NCBI GenBank assembly: GCA_964390805.1
Contig: CAYMKL010000077.1
Location: 1-33,534, forward strand
Reading direction: 5' to 3'
DNA length: 33,534 nucleotides
Source of the DNA: CAYMKL01 sp964390805
GTDB taxonomy: Bacteria; Chloroflexota; Anaerolineae; VGOG01
Shown piece by piece: positions 25,859 through 33,534 of this stretch. The number at the start of each line of letters is the position of its first letter. Position 1 is the stretch's first letter. A model generated the notes under the pieces. The model saw nothing but the letters and a program-made list of their open reading frames with translations, searched no databases and was not told where the DNA came from. Made by a program: the position numbers and the translations under genes.

Positions 25859-28800
25859 GTGACGGCTAGACGCAGGGCATGGCTCGTTGACTGGCTACCC
25901 CCCATTCTCGCCTCTGTCCTGGGACTGACTCTGCTCATGCTGATCTTGACTGTGTTTGCTCAGGGGTTGGATGGCAGCGAAGCTCGCACTGAACACCTGA
26001 TCGCCGATTTTGAGGATGGCGTGTTGCACGAACAGTCCAATCCCTACTCCGACGGCTACTTCTGGCGTATCACCGACGCAGGGGGCGATTTCACCTGGGG
26101 CATTGACGGCACCCAGGGGAGCGGTGGCACCACCCACAGTCTGGTGATGACGGTCACCGAAGGTGTTCCCTATTTCTACTACCTCTACGACGGGCAGGAC
26201 GCCTACATCAACAACCCCGACCTGCCCCTCAACCGCATGAGTTTCGACATCAAGTTCCCCCAGGGCTGGCACAAATCCTGCGCTGATGATCCCGCCTGCA
26301 ATTACAACTTCCACGTCGGCACCTACCATCGCGACCCTAACGCCATGGGGTATCACGAGAACCACAACTGGCACTTCTACTACCAGCTCATCTTCGATGC
26401 CTATGCCGGCGCTTCGCTTACGGACAACGGCTGGATACACGTCGTTCTTGGCCCCTGGCCTCAGCATCAGCGCAGCATCAGCAATTGGAACCCCGGAGTG
26501 AACCCCACTCGCCCCACCGCGCGGATGTTCAACCACTGGAGCCGCGCCTACTTCACCGGCGTGCCGTACCACAGCGACCCCGGTGTCGGCTTCCCCTACC
26601 ACATCTGGCTCGACCAGTTGCGCTTCTACTACGAGAACGACTACGTCACAGCCGAGCCCGAGTTCTACGAGCGCAGCGGCCTGGCCGGCGACAGCGTCCA
26701 GTATCCCATCACCCTGCGCAACACCCACCCCAGCGAGCAGAGAGAGTTCGGCCTGCTTCTCTCCAGCCACCTGTACAACAGCGACAACTACTGGACCTAC
26801 GACGTGCGGGTCTACCGTGACGACAACGGTGACGGTTTCCTCCAACCCACCGAAACCACTGAGGTAACCACCACCGGCACGCTGGACCCCGGCGATGTTT
26901 TCCCCATCATCGTTGTCAGTAACATCCCAGCCTCCGGGCCTGGCTCCAACGTGGGGGCTTATGTAAAAACCAGCCTGGTCGCCTGGCAGCGCGCACCGGT
27001 CTACCCGCTGGACCCTCACGTGGCGACGCACAACACCAACGACGGCGTCCCCCACGGCACTCCAGCGGTCGGCGTCCAGATCACTACCCACGTGGTGGAT
27101 AGCCTGTCTGTGGATGACACCCGCCCTGCCGCCGTGGACGATCTATCCGTTGTGGCCATCTACACCAACAGCGTCACCCTGCGTTGGACTGCCCCCGGCG
27201 GGGATGCGCACAACGGTACGGCCTACGGATACGACGTGCGCTACGCCACCACCCCCATTACGGAGGACACCTGGGCGCAGGCATTCGCCTTTACCGGCGA
27301 GCCGGCCCCCAAGCCGGCTGGCGCTGACCAGACCTACACCGTGCCTCCCATCCTCGCCCCGGGCACCAGCTACTACTTCGCCCTCAAGACTGACGACGGC
27401 AGCGGCTTCTCCGCCATCTCCAACCCGGCCGCCATCCGCACCGCCACGGATGACGTATCGAACACGCCGCCCACAGCCGCTTTCACTTCCTCTGTTAGCA
27501 GCGGTGTCCTGAGCCTGTCGAAGGGCGGCCTCTCCCCACTCAGCGTGACCTTCAATGCCACTGCCAGCAGCGACACCGACGGGACCCTCGGCCTTATGGT
27601 ATGGGATTTTGGCGACGGCGGATGGGGCACCGGCTCTCCCATCACCCACACTTACCAACGGATTGGCACGCACACCGTCACCCTGACCGTCTTCGACGAC
27701 GACGGCGCGTCGGCCACTGCAACCCACACCCTGACCATCTCTCCTGGTTCGTCGGGCTCGTTTTTACTGCGCAACGGGAGCGGCTACGCCGGCACGCACG
27801 TCAACATCATACGCCAGGGCGGCCCAGACAATGTCTACCACAACGTCGTCTGGGCCAACAACGTAGGCAACTACGGCGGCGCCTGCCGATTGCTGGTCCG
27901 CTTCGACGCCTCCCTGCCGGCACTGCCGCTGGGCGCCCACATCACCTCTGCTCACCTGCGGCTGTGGCAGACCTCCAACAACAACGGGACGGGCAGCATC
28001 ATCAACCTTTACCCCATCCAGCGGGATTACGACCCGGCAGCCGTCACCTGGAACAACTACGCCCACGTCGCACCGTGGGAGGTCCCCGGCGCCGAAGGGG
28101 CATCCGACATCGGGAGCCTCGCCGATGCCTTTGTCCTGGACCGGCACGCCCACGTCCGGCGGGTGTGGGATGTGACGGCGGAGGTGGCCTCGTGGTACAG
28201 CGGGTCGCCAACCAGTACCGGCTTTCTCCTGCGCAGCGACGACGAGGAGAACTCACTCTCCCGCTACGCCACCCCCGCCGAAAGCGATCCGGCCTTGTGG
28301 CCCGAACTCGAGATTCGCTACACCACAAACCCGACCGTTGATCTGGAACTCTACGGCACGTTCCACGCCATGGGCGCTATCGCCACCATTGACGCCGACG
28401 ATGACCCTGATCAAGACGCCACTGCGAACATCGCCTATCGCATCAGTGGCAGCGGAGCAGATTTCCAGCCGGGACACCCCCTCAGCCGAGTCAGCGACAC
28501 CCGCTTCGTGGGCAGCCTGTTCTGGCTGGACCCAGGCACGGCCTACGACGTGCGCGTCACCTTTACTTCGACGGGGCTCAGTACAAGCGGCGACTCCGAC
28601 GGTGGTCCCCTGGACGGGGTCACTGTGGAGGCCGCCGGCTCCACCCGCGCCGAGGTGTCCATCCCGCCGCCGGCCCACTCCTACTACGTCGCCCCGGAGG
28701 GCAGCGGGACGGATTGCACCCTGGCCTCTCCGTGTTCGCTGACTGAAGGGCTGAGTCAAGTCGAGGCCGGCGAAGAGGTTGTTCTGCGGGGCGGTGTGTA

Positions 28801-30460
28801 TTATCAGGGCGAGTTAGGACTCTTCCGCTCCGGCACGGCCGGCGCGCCCATCGTCATCCGGAGCTATGCGGGGGAAACGGCCATCCTGGATGGCGCTGAT
28901 CCGGCCACCTTCACCTGGACGGCCCAGGGAGGCGGCGTCTACTCAACAGCCATCAACGTCCCCAATCCGCACCTGGTGGCCGCCGGCGGGCAGCGGCTGT
29001 TTCCCTACAACGACCTCCCCGATTTGCAGAACCTGTACTGGGATCTTCCCGGCTTTTTTGCCGATGGCACCACCCTCTACGTGCGCCTGGCGGACGACGC
29101 CGACCCCAACGCGGTGAGCATGACCGTCTCACGCTTCGATCAGGGGTTCTACGTGGACGATGATTTTGTCTATTTCGTCAACCTCACCTTTCGACACTAC
29201 GGCCGCGATCCATACGCCAAGGCCATCTTCTTCAACAACGCCAGTGACAACCTGGTGCAAGGCTGCACCTTTGCCCTGAACAACACGGGGATTCGGATCA
29301 AGAACCAGTCACGCCGCAACGTGGTTCAGGATAACGAGTTCTACGACACGATCTTTGACTGGTCGTGGGATGCCATCAAAGACGAGAATAGGGGCGCTCA
29401 ATTCCTGGAAGCGGGCGGGGTTACGATCGGTTTGGATCCGGGAGTCGTTTTGGGTAGAGGTAACGTCATCCGCCACAACATCTTCCACGACATGTTCGAC
29501 GGCTTTGACGTTTGTCCGGCCACCACATCGGCAGTGACCAACGAGACCGACGTTTACAAGAACACAGTCTACCGGGTAGGCGACGACGGAATGCAGGCCG
29601 ATGGGTACTGCAGCAACGTTCGCATCTGGGGCAATACCTTTCACGACGTCTTGGTCGGCATATCTCTCTCCCCAACCTACACCGGCCCGGTCTATGCCCT
29701 ACGCAACGTGATCTACAGGACTGGCGCGGGGAACAACGAGCACAGCGGCACCGCCTTCAAGTTCATGTACCCGAGCTCGTCGGACGGCGCGGTCTACCTG
29801 TTTCACAACACCTCCGACGCCGTGCTGGCAGGCCATAGCGGCCTGGTGGTGGGAGGAGACGCAGGCACGTGGGAGACCATCGTCGCCCGCAACAACATCT
29901 GGGCAGGCACTCACTATGCGTTGGCGAGGTATACCGCCGAGCAGGTGGTAGACTTTGATTATGACAACCTGTACACCACGTCGCCAGACGTGTTCGTCAA
30001 GTGGGTCGGCCTCCCGAACCCCTGGCTGTCCACACTGGCAGAGCTTCAGACCCAAACCGGTCAAGAGATGAACGGCCTGAATGAGGAACCCGGGTTTGCT
30101 GATACTTCGACCCTTCGACAGGCTCAGGACATCGCAGGGCTCAGTACAAGTGCCGCCAGCGGCGATTACCGCCTGGACGCCAGCAGCAACCTGGTTGACG
30201 CCGGCGTCATCCTCCCCGGCATCAACGATCAGGGGGACCATGCTTACCAGGGTGCGGCGCCTGACATCGGGGCCTACGAGTACTGTACCTTGGAAGGTGA
30301 CGTGGATGGCAATGGAGACGTGGACATCGCCGACGTGATGGCCGTCGCCGCCGACTGGCACAATCCCGATTTCGATCCGGCTCACGACCTGGACCATGAC
30401 GGCGATGTGGACATCGTGGACATCATGTTGGTAGCGGTGCATTGGGGGGAGGGCTGCTGA
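25859..30460 (+). CDS. FN3/PKD/DNRLRE/beta-helix secreted protein with dockerin
   Basis: 1533 aa from GTG 25859, chosen because GGAGG lies 6 nt upstream and an Arg-rich signal anchor (TARRRAW...ILASVLGLTLLMLILTV) follows at once. The in-frame TTG at 25811 would translate the GTTGGAG array. Residues ~60-270 form an unrecognised beta-rich domain (FEDGVLHEQSNPYSDGYFW). FN3 lies at ~421-536, PKD at ~538-629 (VWDFGDGG, HTYQRIGTHTVTLTVFDDDG), DNRLRE-like at ~634-824 (LLVRFDAS), an FN3-like segment at ~825-937, a right-handed beta-helix at ~941-1474 (YYVAPEGSGTDCTLASPC), and a dockerin at 1476-1533 ending GEGC. Interspersed DNA repeats are read through as VLSLSKG in the PKD domain, LRQAQD in the beta-helix and GLSTSG between them. 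It is probably a polysaccharide-binding or lyase-type protein; no catalytic site was identified. Confidence 0.91.
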   Translation: MTARRRAWLVDWLPPILASVLGLTLLMLILTVFAQGLDGSEARTEHLIADFEDGVLHEQSNPYSDGYFWRITDAGGDFTWGIDGTQGSGGTTHSLVMTVTEGVPYFYYLYDGQDAYINNPDLPLNRMSFDIKFPQGWHKSCADDPACNYNFHVGTYHRDPNAMGYHENHNWHFYYQLIFDAYAGASLTDNGWIHVVLGPWPQHQRSISNWNPGVNPTRPTARMFNHWSRAYFTGVPYHSDPGVGFPYHIWLDQLRFYYENDYVTAEPEFYERSGLAGDSVQYPITLRNTHPSEQREFGLLLSSHLYNSDNYWTYDVRVYRDDNGDGFLQPTETTEVTTTGTLDPGDVFPIIVVSNIPASGPGSNVGAYVKTSLVAWQRAPVYPLDPHVATHNTNDGVPHGTPAVGVQITTHVVDSLSVDDTRPAAVDDLSVVAIYTNSVTLRWTAPGGDAHNGTAYGYDVRYATTPITEDTWAQAFAFTGEPAPKPAGADQTYTVPPILAPGTSYYFALKTDDGSGFSAISNPAAIRTATDDVSNTPPTAAFTSSVSSGVLSLSKGGLSPLSVTFNATASSDTDGTLGLMVWDFGDGGWGTGSPITHTYQRIGTHTVTLTVFDDDGASATATHTLTISPGSSGSFLLRNGSGYAGTHVNIIRQGGPDNVYHNVVWANNVGNYGGACRLLVRFDASLPALPLGAHITSAHLRLWQTSNNNGTGSIINLYPIQRDYDPAAVTWNNYAHVAPWEVPGAEGASDIGSLADAFVLDRHAHVRRVWDVTAEVASWYSGSPTSTGFLLRSDDEENSLSRYATPAESDPALWPELEIRYTTNPTVDLELYGTFHAMGAIATIDADDDPDQDATANIAYRISGSGADFQPGHPLSRVSDTRFVGSLFWLDPGTAYDVRVTFTSTGLSTSGDSDGGPLDGVTVEAAGSTRAEVSIPPPAHSYYVAPEGSGTDCTLASPCSLTEGLSQVEAGEEVVLRGGVYYQGELGLFRSGTAGAPIVIRSYAGETAILDGADPATFTWTAQGGGVYSTAINVPNPHLVAAGGQRLFPYNDLPDLQNLYWDLPGFFADGTTLYVRLADDADPNAVSMTVSRFDQGFYVDDDFVYFVNLTFRHYGRDPYAKAIFFNNASDNLVQGCTFALNNTGIRIKNQSRRNVVQDNEFYDTIFDWSWDAIKDENRGAQFLEAGGVTIGLDPGVVLGRGNVIRHNIFHDMFDGFDVCPATTSAVTNETDVYKNTVYRVGDDGMQADGYCSNVRIWGNTFHDVLVGISLSPTYTGPVYALRNVIYRTGAGNNEHSGTAFKFMYPSSSDGAVYLFHNTSDAVLAGHSGLVVGGDAGTWETIVARNNIWAGTHYALARYTAEQVVDFDYDNLYTTSPDVFVKWVGLPNPWLSTLAELQTQTGQEMNGLNEEPGFADTSTLRQAQDIAGLSTSAASGDYRLDASSNLVDAGVILPGINDQGDHAYQGAAPDIGAYEYCTLEGDVDGNGDVDIADVMAVAADWHNPDFDPAHDLDHDGDVDIVDIMLVAVHWGEGC
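27507..27524 (+). repeat. TCCTGAGCCTGTCGAAGG repeat inside the PKD domain
   Basis: Same core and same reading frame (VLSLSKG) as the copy at 628-645 in an unrelated gene. It lengthens the first loop of the PKD domain between TSSVSSG and GLSPLSVTF. Confidence 0.85.
28574..28591. repeat. Partial repeat GGGCTCAGTACAAGCGGC
   Basis: Exact reverse complement of 7064-7081, read as GLSTSG in the coding frame. It is preceded by TTCGAC, the end of the companion core, so it looks like a deletion derivative of the composite repeat. Confidence 0.7.
30112..30151. repeat. Composite repeat in frame (LRQAQD...GLSTS)
   Basis: CCTTCGACAGGCTCAGGA (30112-30129) is followed by GGGCTCAGTACAAGTG. Both halves of the composite element occur together, in the opposite orientation to the copies at 628 and 27507, and are read as about a dozen extra residues near the end of the beta-helix. 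Confidence 0.8.
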
Positions 30461-30470
30461 ATGGCGTGGC

Positions 30471-30499
30471 TTGACCAAAGGTCTGCATCGTGCTAGAAT
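30471..30499 (+). promoter_or_regulatory. Predicted sigma70-type promoter, TTGACC-N17-TAGAAT
   Basis: The -35 is TTGACC (30471-30476), the spacer is 17 nt, and the -10 is TAGAAT (30494-30499), with a GCTAGAAT context identical to 7015-7022. It lies just after a dockerin stop and would give a leader of about 270 nt before ATG 30774. Confidence 0.7.
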
Positions 30500-30578
30500 A
30501 GGCCGTAGTTGTTGAGGGCACGAGAGCCCGCGCCCTAACCCTGGTCGAGCAACACAGCAACCAACACCCCTCCACCTG

Positions 30579-30621
30579 ACGCCAGCCAAGGCCGTGCTCT
30601 TATGCGCCCTGAGGCCGGCGT
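30579..30621 (+). repeat. Leader hairpin H1, copy C
   Basis: ACGCCAGCC (30579-30587) pairs with GGCCGGCGT (30613-30621) with one mismatch. The loop region AAGGCCGTGCTCTTATGCGCCC is conserved with the leader at 7147-7316. Confidence 0.6.
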
Positions 30622-30639
30622 TTTGATTATGCAAGGGGG

Positions 30640-30711
30640 CAACGGATGGACAACGGATAATCGGATGAGCTGGCGCAGATCTCTATCCGATTATCCGCTT
30701 GGCATCCGTTG
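30640..30711. repeat. 72-bp palindrome P, copy C
   Basis: Same length and outer ends (CAACGGATGGAC / CATCCGTTG) as copy A. The inner right arm reads ATCCGATTATCCGC instead of ATCCGCTTATCCGC, which restores pairing with CGGATAATCGGAT, so structure rather than sequence appears to be kept. Confidence 0.8.
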
Positions 30712-30713
30712 CT

Positions 30714-30747
30714 GCAAGGCCGTGCTCTTGCGTGCCCTGAGGTTGAC
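30714..30747 (+). repeat. Leader element H1, degenerate copy D, next to the ribosome site
   Basis: GCAAGGCCGTGCTCTTGCGTGCCCTGAGG repeats the H1 loop region, but the outer stem is lost. It is followed by TTGCAGGGAGG, which contains the ribosome site (GGGAGG, 30760-30765) of the next gene. Confidence 0.55.
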
Positions 30748-30773
30748 GTTTCTATTGCAGGGAGGAAAGCAAG

Positions 30774-33533
30774 ATGAACCAAAGACGCATCAACGCAATA
30801 CTGAAGCGAGCCCTTCCGCCGATTGCTGTTCTGGCCCTGACTACCCTCCTCATCCTCACCACTTTGCCCCAGACTGGCACTGCTTCCCCTACTTTGGCGT
30901 CTCTGTCAACGAATCCAAAGCGAATAAACGAATCCGCTGCGACGCATTCGTTTATTCGTTCCCCATTCGTTGACAGCTCCCCCGGCGCCACCACTCGCGT
31001 CTCCGCCACGCTCCGCAGTTCGCCCGGCATGTTCATCGAGAATGTCGGCCAGTTCGACGACCGTGTCCGCTTCTGGGTGCGCAGTGGCGCAGGGATGTCC
31101 GGCCTGGTTCGCTCCGATGAGGACTTCGCCAGTGCACCTTCCACCAACGGGCTCGTTCAACATCTTGACTGGTCATTGCCAATTAACATCTCCCAGACCT
31201 CACATTATTCAGCAATTCCCGCCTTCGCCGTGGCGAACGACGGAAGTGTCCATATTGTATGGTGGGATGCCATGCCGGATGCCGTTTACACGGACATCTT
31301 CTACGCCGTCCGCTCCACGACTGGTTTCTGGTCTACACCCCTCAACATATCCAACACCCCAGGGTCTTCGGTGCGGCCCTGTGTTGCAGTGGATGACTTG
31401 GGCAATACTCATGTTGTCTGGTTCGACAGCACGCCTGGCAACTACGACCTCTACTACGCCATGCGCTCTGCCGATGGCACTTGGTCACCACCTGTTAACA
31501 TCTCTAACAATCCTAGAGATTCGGTCTGGTCGAGGGGGCCTCTCGTCGCGGCAGACGCGAGCGGTCTCGTTCACGCAGTGTGGACAGACATTGCACCTGA
31601 CAACTGGGACATCTACTACGCCATGCGCTCTACCGATGGCACTTGGTCACCACCTGTTAACATCTCTGACAGCGTCAGTGACCATACGTCGTGGCCTGAC
31701 CTTGCTATCGACGATAGTGGAGGCGTCCATGTTGTGTGGACAGACGACTGGCCCAGCTCAGCGGAGATCTACTACGCCATGCGCTCTGCCGATGGCACTT
31801 GGTCCAGTCGTACTAGCATCTCTAATGCTCTTTGGAGCGATTGGCAACCTCAAATCGTCTCAGATACAGGCGGCTGCGTTCACGTGGTCTGGACAAATAA
31901 CAGTCTGGGTGGCATTCACTACGCCATGCGCTCTACCGATGGCACTTGGTCCAGTCCTGCTAACATCTCTAACAACTCTGAGAGGTCCAGGGAGCCAAAA
32001 CTTGACGTAGATGCCAGCGGCGTGATTCATGTGGTGTGGGAAGACAATACGCCTGGCAACCGGGACATCTACTACGCCTTGCGCTCTACCGATGGCACTT
32101 GGTCACCCCCTGTTAAAGTCACCTCTGGGCTTTTGTCCGCTTATTGGGCCTTCGAAGTGGCTCCTCGCCTCGCGGTAGACGCAGGCGGTCTCGTTCACGT
32201 AGTGTGGGCAGACAACACGGCTGGCAACTGGGACATCTACTACGCCATGCGCTCTACTGATGGCACTTGGTCCAGTCTACTCAACCTGTCCAGGAGTTCG
32301 GCTTCCTCCCGCTATCCGGACATAGCTGTCGCGCAAAGCGGTAATGGTCACGCAGTGTGGACAGATGGGGAAATATGGTATAGCACTAATGGCCCACCTC
32401 CTATTTCCTTTCCACAGGGCAAACTTCAGCTTCACATGCCAGACGCACTGCCGCCAGACACACCTATCCGCCCCGTTGTGACTGTGGTCAACGAGAACCC
32501 CGCACCAGCAGATTACACTGTAGTCGTTCAGCTCTGGCGCGGTTTCGGCATGCTAGACGAGCAAACGCAAGCAGTCTCTTTCGCGTGGTCCGGCAGGCAA
32601 CAACTCACGTTTAACTTTGGCGTGTACGATCCCGATAGCTACTACATTTGGGCAGAACTATGGCGAGGAGGCGAGCGGTTAGAGGTCGAGTCTCGTAGCT
32701 TCAGCGTCGGCCTAGACTACCTCAAACTGCGCGCTGCGGCAGGGGACCTGACCGTCGCAGCTTACGCCGAGCTAAACGATGGTGAGAACATTGCCGTGGA
32801 CGCCCTAGCGCAGGCAGCCGCTACTGGTTCAGGCGAGGTCCCTGACTTCATCGCCGGTGAGCTCGCTTCGTTCGGTCTTAAACTAGGTGGTATCAGTGAC
32901 GAGCTAGCTAGGGATTCAGTAGGTGATGCTGTGGCAAAACTGGGGGATTGGGGCCTGAACTTCAGCACAGCGATTGAGCGCGGCACGTATGATCGTATAG
33001 CCCCCTACTGGCGCAACCTCTTGGATGGGCGTACCTTCAACGGACGGCGTGACAGCACCAGCAATGCCGAGGCATCGTTGTTGGAATTTGCGCGCGGTCA
33101 GACCTTCACCTGGGACGATGCCTGGCAAGCCGAGATCGTCCGTCGCCAAGCAGCTATCCAAAACAAAAATGAGACTGTATCAGGTTTGGGGCTCGAACTA
33201 GACTTCAAACCACCGTTTGTTCACCGAGCTAGCTTGGTCAAGATGAAAGGGCAGTTTGACTGGCTGAATGATGAACTATTGCCACACCTAGAAAGGTGGT
33301 CAACGTTTGTGTTGTTTGGTCTGCTGTTCTTGTTACTGGTAGCAGTTATCATCGTGCTCTTGCCTACCAGTGCCATCCCACCTGCCCTACTGGCAGCGGT
33401 CGTGATCGTCGCTAAGGCAGTGGCGGTTTTGTTCCCGCTATTCGTCAAGCTGCTGTGGACGCTCAAGACAAGTAAAGTCGGGCCTTGGTCTTCGTTTCGG
33501 CCAATAGAGCTAAATCGGTGGAAAAGGTCAAGG
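30774..33533 (+). CDS. Secreted or membrane-anchored beta-propeller protein (3' partial)
   Basis: The frame is open from ATG 30774 to the window end (at least 920 residues). GGGAGG lies 8 nt upstream. Residues 1-38 form a signal peptide (IAVLALTTLLILTTL). Residues ~48-68 come from a 74-bp palindrome read in frame. FIENVGQFDDRVRFWVRS follows, the opening motif of a domain common at the start of SBBP/PKD-type bacterial surface proteins, here apparently cut short. Eight repeats of about 50-57 residues (~131-540), each with HVVW(T/E/A)D and IYYAMRS(T/A)DGTWS, form a beta-propeller. A further beta-rich domain and a helical region lead to two hydrophobic segments near 841-898 (FVLFGLLFLLLVAVIIVLL), so the C-terminus probably spans the membrane. 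No dockerin is visible before the edge. The function is unknown. Confidence 0.88.
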   Translation, partial: MNQRRINAILKRALPPIAVLALTTLLILTTLPQTGTASPTLASLSTNPKRINESAATHSFIRSPFVDSSPGATTRVSATLRSSPGMFIENVGQFDDRVRFWVRSGAGMSGLVRSDEDFASAPSTNGLVQHLDWSLPINISQTSHYSAIPAFAVANDGSVHIVWWDAMPDAVYTDIFYAVRSTTGFWSTPLNISNTPGSSVRPCVAVDDLGNTHVVWFDSTPGNYDLYYAMRSADGTWSPPVNISNNPRDSVWSRGPLVAADASGLVHAVWTDIAPDNWDIYYAMRSTDGTWSPPVNISDSVSDHTSWPDLAIDDSGGVHVVWTDDWPSSAEIYYAMRSADGTWSSRTSISNALWSDWQPQIVSDTGGCVHVVWTNNSLGGIHYAMRSTDGTWSSPANISNNSERSREPKLDVDASGVIHVVWEDNTPGNRDIYYALRSTDGTWSPPVKVTSGLLSAYWAFEVAPRLAVDAGGLVHVVWADNTAGNWDIYYAMRSTDGTWSSLLNLSRSSASSRYPDIAVAQSGNGHAVWTDGEIWYSTNGPPPISFPQGKLQLHMPDALPPDTPIRPVVTVVNENPAPADYTVVVQLWRGFGMLDEQTQAVSFAWSGRQQLTFNFGVYDPDSYYIWAELWRGGERLEVESRSFSVGLDYLKLRAAAGDLTVAAYAELNDGENIAVDALAQAAATGSGEVPDFIAGELASFGLKLGGISDELARDSVGDAVAKLGDWGLNFSTAIERGTYDRIAPYWRNLLDGRTFNGRRDSTSNAEASLLEFARGQTFTWDDAWQAEIVRRQAAIQNKNETVSGLGLELDFKPPFVHRASLVKMKGQFDWLNDELLPHLERWSTFVLFGLLFLLLVAVIIVLLPTSAIPPALLAAVVIVAKAVAVLFPLFVKLLWTLKTSKVGPWSSFRPIELNRWKRSR
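30903..30976. repeat. 74-bp palindrome inside the coding sequence
   Basis: The left arm 30903-30935 (CTGTCAACGAAT...AATAAACGAAT) and right arm 30944-30976 (ATTCGTTTATTCGT...ATTCGTTGACAG) match at 27 of 33 positions around an 8-nt loop. The arms iterate a CGAAT word. The element is translated (TNPKRINESAATHSFIRSPFVD) between the signal peptide and the first domain. Confidence 0.85.
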
Positions 33534-33534
33534 G

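Noticed and set aside
30970..32010. 346-codon open frame in another + strand frame
   Set aside because: It overlaps the propeller gene frame, which has a signal peptide, a ribosome site, clear blade repeats and runs on to the window end; the alternative gives Thr/Ser-rich sequence with no recognisable domain.
31440..32290. Regularly spaced, nearly identical DNA repeats suggesting a CRISPR array
   Set aside because: The period is about 150-170 bp, the whole stretch is one open frame, and the repeats translate to beta-propeller blades.
1..33534. Cohesin domain, transposase, integrase, tRNA or rRNA genes
   Set aside because: None was recognised on either strand when reading the translations and intergenic DNA.

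Overview
The window is about 33.5 kb of GC-rich bacterial DNA. All eight protein-coding genes lie on the + strand; the first is cut by the left edge and the last by the right edge. Every protein whose N-terminus lies in the window has an export signal. Most are very large mosaics of right-handed parallel beta-helix, SGNH-like, DNRLRE-like, FN3, PKD, beta-propeller and glycoside hydrolase modules. Modules are often joined by Pro/Thr linkers, and six of the eight proteins carry a dockerin-like pair of F-hand Ca-binding repeats. The long PT linkers, non-cellulosomal dockerins and the TCCTGAGC(T/C)TGTCGAAGG interspersed repeat suggest a Chloroflexota (Anaerolineae-type) genome, probably environmental. 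That assignment is inference. No tRNA, rRNA, transposase, CRISPR array or phage gene was seen.

Layout: (1) 3-2138, 5'-truncated BNR/sortilin-like propeller protein, followed by a relic of a dockerin end (2150-2206) and a degenerate palindrome. (2) 2302-6984, SGNH-like + beta-helix + DNRLRE-like + beta-helix + dockerin. (3) 6985-7542, a 558-bp spacer with a sigma70-like promoter, repeated hairpins and palindromes and a second dockerin relic. (4) 7543-10185, GH36/GH27-like enzyme with dockerin, interrupted in frame by five copies of a 24-bp repeat. (5) 10224-17372, SGNH-like + two beta-helices + an internal dockerin + GH-like barrel + GH5. (6) 17578-23997, CBM-like + GH44 + unassigned GH-A-like module + GH51-like + dockerin. 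(7) 24028-25800, zinc metalloprotease + dockerin. (8) 25859-30460, FN3/PKD/DNRLRE/beta-helix protein + dockerin. (9) 30461-30773, a second spacer with the same promoter and hairpin family. (10) 30774 to the right edge, a beta-propeller protein with C-terminal membrane segments. This last gene has no stop inside the window, so a stop-to-stop ORF search misses it.

Function: the set looks like an extracellular polysaccharide- and protein-processing locus, with cellulase/xyloglucanase-type (GH5, GH44), arabinofuranosidase-like (GH51), alpha-galactosidase-like (GH36), esterase-like and beta-helix modules, plus a protease. The near-identical dockerin ends suggest a shared partner or attachment mode. 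No cohesin is visible here.

The most unusual content is structural. Several families of short palindromic or iterated-word repeats sit in leaders and inside reading frames. They often supply the ribosome-binding site or add in-frame codons. Dockerin, linker, leader and signal-peptide DNA has been copied between genes as if it were a shuffling cassette.
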